Origin: Verrucomicrobiales bacterium
Lineage (GTDB): Bacteria; Verrucomicrobiota; Verrucomicrobiia; Verrucomicrobiales; DEV007
Reading direction: 5' to 3'
DNA length: 50,307 bases
Assembly (NCBI GenBank): GCA_030730365.1
Contig: JANQVJ010000052.1
Span: forward strand, 41,874-92,180
Shown in pieces: positions 25,962 through 34,899 of this stretch; within the stretch, counting starts at the first letter, position 1, and the number at the start of each line of letters is the position of its first letter. Made by a program: the position numbers and the translations under genes. Under the pieces are notes generated by a model, which saw only the letters and a list, made by a program, of their open reading frames with translations, was not told the origin of the DNA and searched no databases.

Positions 25962-28853
25962 ATGAAAACGATGGCAGTCCCTCCCCGAATTTTCTCCGCG
26001 CGAAAGTCTCTCTGGCTCTTCGTCCCGCTAGCGTCATGGGGCGGCCTTGCCTCGAACGGTCTCGGCGCGCCGGTCGATTTTGTAAAGGAGGTCAAACCCT
26101 TCCTCGAACAGAAGTGCCTCGGCTGCCACAATCCCAACATCGCGAAGGGGGATCTCGACCTCTCCACCGCCGCCTTCGTCCTCGACCCCTCCGGGGAAAT
26201 CGTCGTGCCGGGCCACGCCGACAAAAGCGACCTCTACCTCGTCGCCACTCCCGAGGCCCCCGGCGAAGAACCTTACATGCCCGAAGAGGGTGATCCCCTC
26301 ACCGAAGCCGAGGCCGAGCTGCTGCGCCGCTGGATCGACGAAGGCGCGAAATGGCCTGAAGGACTTGTCCTGAAAGAAGCTTCGAAGGCGGACCGCTCGT
26401 GGTGGTCCTACCTGCCCCTCGCCGACCCGACCCACGCGACGATCGACGCATTCGTGAAAGAACGCCTCGAGAAGGAGGGACTCTCGATGAATCCCCCGGC
26501 GGGCAAACGCGAGCTGATCCGACGCCTCACCTATGACCTCGTCGGCCTGCCACCGACGCCGGAGGAGGTCGATGCCTTTGTCGCCGACGACGACCCGCAG
26601 GCCTACGAGCGCCTCGTCGACCGGCTCCTCGCCTCGCCGCACTACGGCGAACGCTGGGGACGGCACTGGCTCGACGTGGTGCGCTTCGGCGAAAGCAAGG
26701 GCTACGAGCGGAACGTCATCATCGACAACGCCTGGCCCTTTCGCGACTATGTGATCCGCTCGCTGAACGAGGACAAGCCGATGGACCGGTTCATCCGCGA
26801 ACACCTCGCCGGCGATGTCTTCGGCAAAGACGATCCTGAAGTCGAACTCGGGAGCGCCTTCCTCGTCGCTGGACCCTACGACGATGTGGGGAACCAGGAC
26901 AAGGACGCCGCCGCGCAGATCCGTGCGAACACGCTCGACGAGATCATCAACGCCACCGGCGAGTCCTTCCTCGGCATGACCCTCGGCTGCGCACGCTGCC
27001 ACGACCACAAATTCGACCCCATCAGCCAGCGCGACTACTACGCCCTCTACGCGACCTTCGCCGGCGTCCGCCACGGTGATCGCGACCTCGCCCCGGCGGA
27101 GGAAAAACGCGCCCGAGCCGAAACCCTTCGTCCTCTGCAGGAACGCAAAAAGACGATCGAGGCGGAGCAAAAGACGGTCATGGACGAGATCCGCAAGCGC
27201 GGCGAGGCGAAGCTCGCTGAGTTCGAGGCGCGCTGGATCCGCCCGCCCGTAGACCGCACCGGAACCGGTGAGGTCTTTGCCCCGGTCACGGCGAAGTTCG
27301 TCCGGCTCGTCTGCGAGGCGCAAGACCAGAATCCCAATATCGCGAGCGGCTTCCGTCTCGACGAGTTCGAGGTGTGGTCAGCCGGCGAAAAGCCGAAGAA
27401 CGTCGCCCTCGCCGCGAACGGAGCCAAGGCCAGCGGAGCCTCGCGCCAGATCGAGGACTTCCCCGGAGCCTACGGCCCCCAACTCGCCATCGACGGGAAG
27501 ACAGGCGAGCGCTACTTCGCCGCCGGCAACGATCTCGTCGTCGAACTCGCCGAACCGATCGCGATCGATCGCATTGTCTTTTCCAGCGCGAAGGGCGAGA
27601 GCACTCCGGCGCATACGAAGTTCGTCTTCGTCGCCGACTATCGCCTCGAGGTCTCCGACGACGGCAAGACCTGGCGCGAGGTCGCCCACGGACGCGACCG
27701 CAAGCCGGCAAACCCCGCCCATCGCGATTTCCGTCTGCACTCCGCCGGGCGCACGAAGGACGAGACCGAACGCCTCGCCGCTTTGCGCCACGAAGTCGCC
27801 GAAGTCGATCAGGCCATCGCTGCGGTGCCCCCTCCGCGGCTCGTCTGGATCGGCAACGCGAGCGCCGCGGATGCGAAAGGTCCCTTCCACCTCTTCGTCG
27901 GGGGCAGTCCGCAGAAGCCGGGCGAGACCGTCGCCCCCGCGAGCCTCTCGACCCTCGCCGAGGTCGCACCGTCCTACGAGCTCCCCGTCGAGACGCCTGA
28001 GTCGGAGCGCCGTCTCGCCTTTGCCGACTGGACCGTCCATCCTGACAATCCGCTCACGCCCCGCGTCCTCGCCAACCGGATCTGGCAATACCACTTCGGC
28101 ACCGGCATCGTCGACACGCCGAACGATTTCGGATACATGGGCGGTCGTCCCACCCATCCCGAACTGCTCGACTTCCTTGCGACGAAGCTGAAGGAGAACG
28201 GCTGGCGGCTCAAGGCGATGCACCGGCTTGTTCTTCTCTCCGAGACCTACCGCCAGTCCGCCGCCTGGCAGGAGGAGGCAGGCAAGGTCGACGGCGAGGC
28301 ACGACTGCTCTGGCGCTTTCCGCCGCGCCGCCTTTCCGCCGAGGAGGTGCGCGACACGATTCTGGCAGTGTCAGGCAAACTGGACCCTGCCATGGGCGGG
28401 GCCGGCTTCCGGCTTTATCGTTTTATTCAGGACAACGTCTCGACCTATGTTCCTCTCGACGAGCACGGTCCCGGGACCTATCGCCGCGCCGTCTACCATC
28501 AGAATGCACGCGCTTCCGTCGTCGATCTGATGACCGATTTCGACCAGCCTGACTGCGCTTTCTCCGCTCCCGCGCGGGCCGAGACGACGACTCCCTTGCA
28601 GGCTCTCACCATGTTGAACCACCGCTTCACCCTCGACATGGCGACCGCCCTCGCCGACCGCCTGCGCGAGACGGCGGGCGGGGAAGTTGGGGAAGATCCG
28701 GAGGAGCGGGCGCAGGCCGCCTTTCGCCTCCTTTATCAGCGCGCCCCCGATGCCGACGAGGTCGCGAAAACGGCGGAGGCGATCCGCAATATCGGGCTCG
28801 AGGCCGTCTGCCGGGCGCTGCTAAATTCGAGCGAGCTGATCTACCTGGATTAA
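25962..28853 (+). CDS. DUF1549/DUF1553 planctomycete-type cytochrome with a discoidin-like insert
   Basis: The 963-residue secreted protein (ATG 25962, signal to about residue 36) has a haem c motif CLGCH (about residues 51-55) and a second CxxCH in CARCHDHKFDPI (about 344). DUF1549 is marked by HYGERWGRHWLDVVRFGESK and DUF1553 by FADWTVHPDNPLTPRVLANR. It is about 120 residues longer than its paralogue at 707-3229. The extra part, about residues 430-590, looks like a discoidin/F5-8C carbohydrate-binding domain (DYRLEVSDDGKTWREVAHGR). That suggests the protein docks on a polysaccharide. The DUF1501 partner gene begins at 29565, but a toxin-antitoxin pair on the opposite strand lies between them. 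Confidence 0.93.
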   Translation: MKTMAVPPRIFSARKSLWLFVPLASWGGLASNGLGAPVDFVKEVKPFLEQKCLGCHNPNIAKGDLDLSTAAFVLDPSGEIVVPGHADKSDLYLVATPEAPGEEPYMPEEGDPLTEAEAELLRRWIDEGAKWPEGLVLKEASKADRSWWSYLPLADPTHATIDAFVKERLEKEGLSMNPPAGKRELIRRLTYDLVGLPPTPEEVDAFVADDDPQAYERLVDRLLASPHYGERWGRHWLDVVRFGESKGYERNVIIDNAWPFRDYVIRSLNEDKPMDRFIREHLAGDVFGKDDPEVELGSAFLVAGPYDDVGNQDKDAAAQIRANTLDEIINATGESFLGMTLGCARCHDHKFDPISQRDYYALYATFAGVRHGDRDLAPAEEKRARAETLRPLQERKKTIEAEQKTVMDEIRKRGEAKLAEFEARWIRPPVDRTGTGEVFAPVTAKFVRLVCEAQDQNPNIASGFRLDEFEVWSAGEKPKNVALAANGAKASGASRQIEDFPGAYGPQLAIDGKTGERYFAAGNDLVVELAEPIAIDRIVFSSAKGESTPAHTKFVFVADYRLEVSDDGKTWREVAHGRDRKPANPAHRDFRLHSAGRTKDETERLAALRHEVAEVDQAIAAVPPPRLVWIGNASAADAKGPFHLFVGGSPQKPGETVAPASLSTLAEVAPSYELPVETPESERRLAFADWTVHPDNPLTPRVLANRIWQYHFGTGIVDTPNDFGYMGGRPTHPELLDFLATKLKENGWRLKAMHRLVLLSETYRQSAAWQEEAGKVDGEARLLWRFPPRRLSAEEVRDTILAVSGKLDPAMGGAGFRLYRFIQDNVSTYVPLDEHGPGTYRRAVYHQNARASVVDLMTDFDQPDCAFSAPARAETTTPLQALTMLNHRFTLDMATALADRLRETAGGEVGEDPEERAQAAFRLLYQRAPDADEVAKTAEAIRNIGLEAVCRALLNSSELIYLD

Positions 28854-28887
28854 GCGGATGACGAAGATTACGAACAAACCGCGATTT

Positions 28888-29289
28888 TCAGGACGCGAGG
28901 ATCAGCTCGCGCAGTCTTTCCGTCGCCTCTTGGCGCGAGATCGATCCATCAGCCACCGCCATGGTGAGCGATTCCCATTCCCCGGAGTCGGGCGCGGGAC
29001 GCGCTCCATTGAGCTTCAGGAAGACCAGGCAAGAGCCGAGGGCGGTGCGCTTGTTGCCATCGAGGAAGGGATGATTCGCGCAAAGGTAGAAAAGATAGGC
29101 AGCCGCAATTTCGACGAGGTCGGCGAAGGTCGATTTTCCCCCGAACGAAGCCTGCGGAGCAGCGATAGCCGACTCGAGCAAGTCCCGCGAACGAAGCCCG
29201 TCGCTGCCGCCGAAGCGGCGGATCGATTCCCGATGGATCGCGAGAACGATCTCCGGGGTGAGATGAACGCAGTCGTCAGGCCCTTTCAT
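28888..29289 (-). CDS. doc: Doc-type toxin (Fic fold) of a toxin-antitoxin module
   Basis: The 133-residue protein matches the Doc (death-on-curing) family in size and sequence. The active-site motif HPFLDGNKR (residues 73-81) is intact, and GGSDGLRSRDLLESAIAAPQ and the ADLVEIAAAYLFYLCANHPF helix are typical. Doc toxins phosphorylate translation factor EF-Tu and so stop protein synthesis; that this copy does so is inferred from the motif. Its ATG overlaps the antitoxin stop by four bases (29286-29289). The partner is an AbrB/MazE-like protein, not the canonical Phd. Confidence 0.92.
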   Translation of the reverse strand: MKGPDDCVHLTPEIVLAIHRESIRRFGGSDGLRSRDLLESAIAAPQASFGGKSTFADLVEIAAAYLFYLCANHPFLDGNKRTALGSCLVFLKLNGARPAPDSGEWESLTMAVADGSISRQEATERLRELILAS

Positions 29290-29516
29290 TTCGCGAGATT
29301 TTCCATGGTGACGCTGTATTCCTCCATCGTTTCGGCGATGAGCGGCATGATCTCCTCGACGGTGAAGTTGGCATCCATGGGCGTCAGGGTGATAGTCCCG
29401 CCCGCGTGGACTTCGACGTTCACCGCGTCCCCCGGCTGGAGCCGCGCGAGCTGCAGCAGCGCCGAGTCAAAAATGATGCCGTGCGAATTTCCAATTTTCG
29501 AAATGGTTTTGATCAT
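29286..29516 (-). CDS. AbrB/MazE-like antitoxin
   Basis: The 76-residue protein starts at ATG 29514-29516 (MIKTISKIGNSHGIIF); an upstream start would add 19 residues that do not fit. The N-terminal 45 residues form a swapped-hairpin DNA-binding domain of the AbrB/MazE class (KTISKIGNSHGIIFDSALLQ, LQPGDAVNVEVHAGGTITLT), and the acidic C-terminus (FTVEEIMPLIAETMEEYS) should bind the toxin. It precedes the Doc-like toxin gene, with a four-base overlap. Such antitoxins normally repress their own operon, so a promoter and operator are expected in 29517-29564, which also contains the start region of the DUF1501 gene. Confidence 0.88.
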   Translation of the reverse strand: MIKTISKIGNSHGIIFDSALLQLARLQPGDAVNVEVHAGGTITLTPMDANFTVEEIMPLIAETMEEYSVTMENLAK

Positions 29517-29564
29517 GCGTAAAACATCGTTGAACACCCTATCCCAGTCAACCCTCTTTGTCCC

Positions 29565-31016
29565 ATGACCCAACCCTCTTTACCTGATCTTGCCCGCCGC
29601 CGTTTCCTCGGCCAGACCGCCACCGGACTGCTCGGTGTCGGTCTTTCCCACCTCCTCGCCCGCGACGGTTACGGCGCCGCCCCTGCGGCCCCGGACGAAT
29701 GGAGAGCCGGCAGCGGACGCCCCCATTTTCCCGCCAAGGCGAAGCGCGTCCTCCAAATCTTCTGCCCTGGCGCGGCCTCGCACATGGACCTTTGGGAACA
29801 CAAGCCCGAGTTGGAAAAGCGCGACGGTGAACCCATGCCGGGGGAGGAGAATCTCGTCTCCTTCCAGGGCAAGAACGGGCCACTCATGCGCAGCCCCTGG
29901 CCTTTCGCTCCGGCCGGGAAAAGCGGAAAAATGATCTCGACGATCCTGCCTTACATGGCGCGGCACATCGACGACATCGCCTTTTTCCACGGCATGACCT
30001 CAAAGACGAACACCCACGGTCCTGGATGCGTTTTCGCAAACACGGGCCACACCAGCGAGGGTTTCCCCAGTGCAGGGGCATGGATCAGCCACGGTCTCGG
30101 CAGCCTCACCGACAACCTACCTACCTACGTCGCCATCCCCGACGTGCGCGGCGAGCCGCCTAACGGCAAGGCGAACTGGAGCAACGGCTTCCTCCCTGCG
30201 AAGCACCAGGCCATCGTCATGGCGGCGCACCAACCCATCCGCAATCTCGCCCGGCCCGCCGGGATCGACGAGGCGGGCGAGCGCGGCACGCGCGAGCTGA
30301 TCGGCTTCCTCAACGAACGTCACGCCGCCTCGCGTCCCGCCGAGTCCGCCCTGCAGGCCCGCCTCGCCGCTTACGAACTCGCCGCGAAAATGCAGATGTC
30401 CGCGCCGGAGGTGAGCGACTTCGCGAGCGAGCCCGGGCACATTCACCAGCTCTACGGAACTGACTCGCAGAACACCCTCACCGCCGCCTACGCGCGCAAC
30501 TGCCTCCTTTCGCGCCGCCTCCTCGAGCGCGGGGTGCGCTACGTCTCGCTCTACTGCGCTTCGCGCGCGAGCGGGGTCGACGGACTCCTCAACTGGGACG
30601 CTCACAAGACGCTTAAGGCCGACTACGAACGGCATTGTCCTGTCTTCGACCAGCCCACCGCAGCCCTCCTCAGCGACATGAAGCAGCGCGGCATGATGGA
30701 GGATACCCTCGTGCTTTGGACGACAGAGTTCGGGCGCATGCCGACGCGGCAGGAGGGCACCACCGGGCGCGACCACAACCCCGACGGATTCACCCTTTGG
30801 ATGATGGGCGCGGGAGTGAAAGGCGGCACCAGCTACGGCGCCACCGACGAGTTCGGTCGGCGCGCCGTCGAGAATCCGACTTCGATTTGGGAGTTCTACA
30901 GCACCGTCCTGCACCTCCTCGGACTCGACTACGACCGCCTCACCTGGTACCACAACGGCCTTGATCGAAGTCTCGCCGATGTGCATGGCAAGGTGATCCG
31001 CCAGGTGCTGGCGTGA
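29565..31016 (+). CDS. DUF1501 family secreted protein, full length
   Basis: The complete 483-residue DUF1501 protein begins MTQPSLPDLARRRFLGQTAT with a twin-arginine export motif (RRRFLG) and a hydrophobic core. Family blocks are present: KRVLQIFCPGAASHMDLWEH, FAPAGKSGKMISTILPYMAR and the C-terminal ENPTSIWEFYSTVLHLLGLD, with a metal-site-like LVLWTTEFGRMPT and GRDHNPDGF. It is a paralogue of the partial gene at 1-665. Its normal partner, the DUF1549/1553 gene, ends at 28853, 711 bases upstream, with the toxin-antitoxin pair between. The two may therefore be transcribed separately here. Confidence 0.93.
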   Translation: MTQPSLPDLARRRFLGQTATGLLGVGLSHLLARDGYGAAPAAPDEWRAGSGRPHFPAKAKRVLQIFCPGAASHMDLWEHKPELEKRDGEPMPGEENLVSFQGKNGPLMRSPWPFAPAGKSGKMISTILPYMARHIDDIAFFHGMTSKTNTHGPGCVFANTGHTSEGFPSAGAWISHGLGSLTDNLPTYVAIPDVRGEPPNGKANWSNGFLPAKHQAIVMAAHQPIRNLARPAGIDEAGERGTRELIGFLNERHAASRPAESALQARLAAYELAAKMQMSAPEVSDFASEPGHIHQLYGTDSQNTLTAAYARNCLLSRRLLERGVRYVSLYCASRASGVDGLLNWDAHKTLKADYERHCPVFDQPTAALLSDMKQRGMMEDTLVLWTTEFGRMPTRQEGTTGRDHNPDGFTLWMMGAGVKGGTSYGATDEFGRRAVENPTSIWEFYSTVLHLLGLDYDRLTWYHNGLDRSLADVHGKVIRQVLA

Positions 31017-31273
31017 GAGTGGAAGCAGGTGCCCTTCTGCGGACGAGGACCATGGTTCGAAAATGCTTGCGACTTCTCAGGGACTATGATTTCCCATCCC
31101 GAAATCCATTTGAAAGCGCGAAAACCGATGCCATATCCGCCGAAAGTTCGGAGTGGATTAACACCAGTAATCTGAAGCGGACAGGTGCACGGAATCGCCA
31201 GAGGAGGCGTGGATGAACGTCTGGCGGGACTCCGTCCTTTGACGCGGCCGCTGTCTTGCGCCAAGTTCCCGAC

Positions 31274-34200
31274 ATGGTATTTCAACTCCGGCGGCTCGCC
31301 GCACTCCTCGCCTTTGCCCCTCTCTGCGCCACCGCTCAGACAAAAGGACCACTCCCGGTAAATCCGGTCGATGCGAAGAATATCGAGACGGGCAAGGCAC
31401 CCCCGGCGCTCGATCCAGCGCTGGAGCGCTACGGCATTTACGCGGCTTCGGCGCCCTATCCGATTAAGGGTGAGGCAATGGTGACGACCTTGCCGCTGAA
31501 GCTTGAAGAGGGCGATCGCATCGCTCTCGTGGGTAACGGGCTCCTCGAGCAGGCGGGGCGTCACGGCATCCTCGAGGCGATGCTCTATCAGGCCCATCCG
31601 GACCTCAATCTCGTCATCCGGAATTTTGCGTGGTCCGGCGACGAGGTGGATTTGCAGCCGCGGCCCGACAATTTCGCCACGGTGGCGCAGCATCTCACGA
31701 GGGAAAAGATCGATGTGGTTTTTGCTGCCTTTGGATTCAATGAAAGTTTCGGAGGCGAAGCGAAGCTCGATGAATTCAGAGAACGCCTCGCGAAATACCT
31801 GCAGGAGCTCAAGACCTCGGCTTTCAATGGAAAAACGGGACCGAAAATCGTCCTTTTGTCGCCGGTGGCGGTTGAGGGAGCAGAGGAGCCGGTGATCGGG
31901 AATCTCGCTCTTTACACTGCCGCCATGGCCGAGGTCGCCACTGCCGGGGGCGTTGCCTTCGTCGATGTTTTTTCCCCGACCCGGGCGGCGATGAAGGACG
32001 GATCGAGCCAACTCACGGAGAACGGGACTCATCTTAACGAAGCGGGCTACCGACTTTTTGCCCGTGAAGTCTTCCAATCCCTCTTCGAAGTCTCGCCGCC
32101 CGATGTGAATGAGGAACTGCGTGACGTCGTCATCGACAAAAACCGCCAGTATTTCCGGCGCTACCGTCCTCTCAACACCTTCTACTACACCGGCGACCGC
32201 AACAAAGACTACGGCTACCTCGACTTCCTCCCCGCGATGCGGAACTTCGAGATGATGGCTTCGAACCGCGAGGCCCGTGTCCATGCCCTTGCCCGCGGCG
32301 AAAAGGCGGCGGGACCAATCGATGACTCGAATCTCCCCCCGCTCGAGGCAGTCGCCGAGGGCAGGGGAGCGAACGAGTGGCTCACGCCTGCCGGTGAACT
32401 GGCCGCGTTTAAAGTGGATCCCCGTTTCGAGGTGAACCTTTTTGCCTCGGAAGAAGAGTTCCCCGAGATTGCCAACCCCATCCAGATGCGCTTCGACTCG
32501 CGCGGACGTCTCTGGGTGAGCTGTTCGACGACCTATCCGCACGTTTATCCCGGTCAGGAGGCGGCCGATAAGATCGTCATCCTTGAGGACAGCGACGGAG
32601 ATGGGAAAGCCGACAAATCGACCGTTTTTGCCGATGACGTCCACCTGCCAATCTCCTTTGAGTTGGCGGAAAATGGTGTCTACGTCTCGGAACAACCGGA
32701 TCTAACTCTCCTTGAGGATCTCGACGGAGACGACAAAGCGGACCGGCGCACGGTGCTTTTGTCAGGCTTCGGGACCGAGGACAGCCACCATTCCATCCAC
32801 GATTTCATTTGGACGCCGGACGGAGACTTGCTGATGCGTGAGGCGATTTTTCACCATTCGCAGGTCGAGACAGCTTTCGGTCCGGTGCGGACTCAGAACT
32901 CGGCCTGGTTTCGCTACACGCCGCGCGAGAAAGGTCTCGTCGCCTTTGGCAGCTACCCGAACACGAATCCGTGGGGAGTTGCTTTCGATGACTGGGGGAA
33001 TCATGTCGCGAGCCATCCCATTTTCGCGAACGCCTTTCACGCGACGAATCCGCCCTATCCCGAGCAGCATCCACCCGCGACGGGACTGCCCGCCTACTCG
33101 GGCACTTGCGGACATGACTTCGTCGATTTTCCCTTCTGGCCTGAAGAGATGCAGGGTGGATTCATCAAGGCGCGTTACAAGCCCACCAACAAAATCGAGT
33201 TTCACAAATGGACACGGAAAGACGACCACTACGCCGAGGAGTTTGTCTTTGATCTTATCTTCTCGACCAATCTCAGCTTCATCCCCGTCGATGTCGGCTT
33301 CGGTCCGCGAGGTGACCTTTATCTCTGCGACTGGTATAATCCGGTGAAGGGTCATGCTCAGTACTCCTTGCGGGACCCCCGTCGCGATCGGAACTCGGGC
33401 AGGATCTGGCGTGTCGTGCCAAAGGGAGCTGCGCTCCAGGACCCTCCGAAAATCGCCGGAGCGACCATCTCCGAATTGCTTGAAAACCTGAAGCGCCCCG
33501 AGTCGAAGATCCGCGCCTGGTCGAAGCGGGAACTCTCATGGCGCGAGCCGGGTGAAGTTTCAAAGGCGCTCGTGACCTGGCTGGCGGCGCTCGACGCGGA
33601 AGAGGCGCGATTTCGGCATCATCAGATCGAAGCGCTCTGGCTCTATCGCTGGATCGGCATGGACAGTCGGAGTCTGCTCGACGAATTGCTCGGCTGTGAG
33701 GTGCCTGAAGCACGGGCCGCGGCGGTGCGGCAACTGCGGCATCTTTCCCCTGACACAGCGGCAATCGCCTCACTTGCCCGCGCCGCCAAAGATCCGGATT
33801 CACTCGTCCGCATGGAAGCGGTCACTGTGGCCAGCTATTTTGGAAAATCGGCGGCCCTCGAGGCGATCATGCCCGTCTTCGATCAGCCCATGGGCGACCA
33901 TCTGCGCTATGCGGCCCGTTGCGCCCTGAACTCTGAAGCGCTGCGCCCCGCAGTAAAAGAAAGCGAGGCTCATCCCTCTCTCAGCGCTTTCCTTAAAAGT
34001 TGGGACACGAAAAAGGACAAGCCCATCGTGTCACGTCTCAGCGCCAAAGACGCTGCTTTCGACGCGCGCTCCGATACCCTCACTGTACGCATAGGCTGTC
34101 TCCCCGAGCGCATGCTCTACGACACGAACTCTTTCACTGTCTCACCCGGTCAGCCAGTTAAACTGATCCTTTCCAATCCCGATGTGACTCAGCACAATCT

Positions 34201-34450
34201 CGTCATAGGCCTTCCCGGCTCGCTCGAAGAGCTCGGCATGGCCGGAAACGAAATGGCCAAAGACCCCGACGGACTCGCGAAAGGCTTCATCCCCGAATCG
34301 GAGAAAATCCTTCACCACACCAAGATGCTCGACCATGGGAAGAGCGAGACCCTGCGCTTCGAAGCGCCGAAGACGCCGGGCACCTACCCCTACCTCTGCA
34401 CCTTCCCGGGACACTGGATTCTCATGAAAGGAGAGATGATCGTGAAGTGA
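31274..34450 (+). CDS. Secreted fusion: SGNH hydrolase, PVC propeller, HEAT repeats and cupredoxin
   Basis: This 1058-residue protein (ATG 31274, signal peptide ending ATAQ) combines four parts. An SGNH hydrolase covers residues about 75-290 (GDRIALVGNGLLEQAGRHGI, then RNFAWSGDEVD and ENGTHLNEAGYRLFAR). The PVC-type propeller covers about 376-715 (NPIQMRFDSRGRLWVSCSTT, ADKIVILEDSDGDGKADKST). HEAT-like repeats cover about 720-920. A cupredoxin domain covers about 935-1058, with copper ligands His in VTQHNLVIG and Cys, His, Met in YLCTFPGHWILM. There is no CxxCH haem, unlike its relative at 20218-23673, so a blue-copper centre replaces cytochrome c as the electron carrier. It follows the DUF1501 gene on the same strand after 257 bases. 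Confidence 0.92.
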   Translation: MVFQLRRLAALLAFAPLCATAQTKGPLPVNPVDAKNIETGKAPPALDPALERYGIYAASAPYPIKGEAMVTTLPLKLEEGDRIALVGNGLLEQAGRHGILEAMLYQAHPDLNLVIRNFAWSGDEVDLQPRPDNFATVAQHLTREKIDVVFAAFGFNESFGGEAKLDEFRERLAKYLQELKTSAFNGKTGPKIVLLSPVAVEGAEEPVIGNLALYTAAMAEVATAGGVAFVDVFSPTRAAMKDGSSQLTENGTHLNEAGYRLFAREVFQSLFEVSPPDVNEELRDVVIDKNRQYFRRYRPLNTFYYTGDRNKDYGYLDFLPAMRNFEMMASNREARVHALARGEKAAGPIDDSNLPPLEAVAEGRGANEWLTPAGELAAFKVDPRFEVNLFASEEEFPEIANPIQMRFDSRGRLWVSCSTTYPHVYPGQEAADKIVILEDSDGDGKADKSTVFADDVHLPISFELAENGVYVSEQPDLTLLEDLDGDDKADRRTVLLSGFGTEDSHHSIHDFIWTPDGDLLMREAIFHHSQVETAFGPVRTQNSAWFRYTPREKGLVAFGSYPNTNPWGVAFDDWGNHVASHPIFANAFHATNPPYPEQHPPATGLPAYSGTCGHDFVDFPFWPEEMQGGFIKARYKPTNKIEFHKWTRKDDHYAEEFVFDLIFSTNLSFIPVDVGFGPRGDLYLCDWYNPVKGHAQYSLRDPRRDRNSGRIWRVVPKGAALQDPPKIAGATISELLENLKRPESKIRAWSKRELSWREPGEVSKALVTWLAALDAEEARFRHHQIEALWLYRWIGMDSRSLLDELLGCEVPEARAAAVRQLRHLSPDTAAIASLARAAKDPDSLVRMEAVTVASYFGKSAALEAIMPVFDQPMGDHLRYAARCALNSEALRPAVKESEAHPSLSAFLKSWDTKKDKPIVSRLSAKDAAFDARSDTLTVRIGCLPERMLYDTNSFTVSPGQPVKLILSNPDVTQHNLVIGLPGSLEELGMAGNEMAKDPDGLAKGFIPESEKILHHTKMLDHGKSETLRFEAPKTPGTYPYLCTFPGHWILMKGEMIVK

Positions 34451-34469
34451 TCACTACGTGCCATTCGTG

Positions 34470-34859
34470 TCAGTCCCCGTAAGTGGCTTCGTTCGTGATC
34501 TCGTCGGCGTAGAGATTGATTTTCGCGATGATCTCGTAGACATCCTGCTCGTCGATCCCGAGCTCCTGCAGGGTCTCGATAAGGTGTTCGGTGAAGCGCA
34601 GGAACTCCCGACGACTGATCGCAAGGGGGTGATGGATTTCGGAAAGGGGGCGTCCACTGTAGAGCACGGGACCGCCTGTCGCCATCGCAAAGAACTCCCG
34701 CTGCATGGGGATGAGTTTGCCCATGGGGACATGGGTGAAATAATACCCGATCTCGGGGTCGGCGATGACTTTTGCGTAGAAACTCTCGATCAGTTTTTCC
34801 ACGGCGTCGGCACCGCCGATTCTTTCGTAGAGTGATTTTTCGTGGGCTTGGAATCCCAT
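34470..34859 (-). CDS. Group 1 truncated haemoglobin
   Basis: The 129-residue protein is typical of bacterial trHbN/GlbN proteins. It starts with a short extension and then LYERIGGADAVEKLIESFYA, has YYFTHVPMGKLIPMQREFF and GGPVLYSGRPLSEIHHPL, where His76 is the probable proximal haem ligand, and ends FTEHLIETLQELGIDEQDVY. Such globins bind oxygen and often detoxify nitric oxide. The gene is convergent with the large fusion at 31274 and follows the DUF1080 gene on the same strand (41 bases). A possible link to the high-redox periplasmic chemistry nearby is inference. Confidence 0.93.
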   Translation of the reverse strand: MGFQAHEKSLYERIGGADAVEKLIESFYAKVIADPEIGYYFTHVPMGKLIPMQREFFAMATGGPVLYSGRPLSEIHHPLAISRREFLRFTEHLIETLQELGIDEQDVYEIIAKINLYADEITNEATYGD

Positions 34860-34899
34860 GTGTTGCGGGGAGGTGTGGTTGGGGCGAGGGGCGCGTGAA

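Noticed and set aside
26034..27323. A 429-codon open frame opposite the second DUF1549 gene
   Set aside because: It is the shadow of a GC-rich gene with strong motifs; its translation is Val/Glu/Arg/Gly-biased, without recognisable domains.
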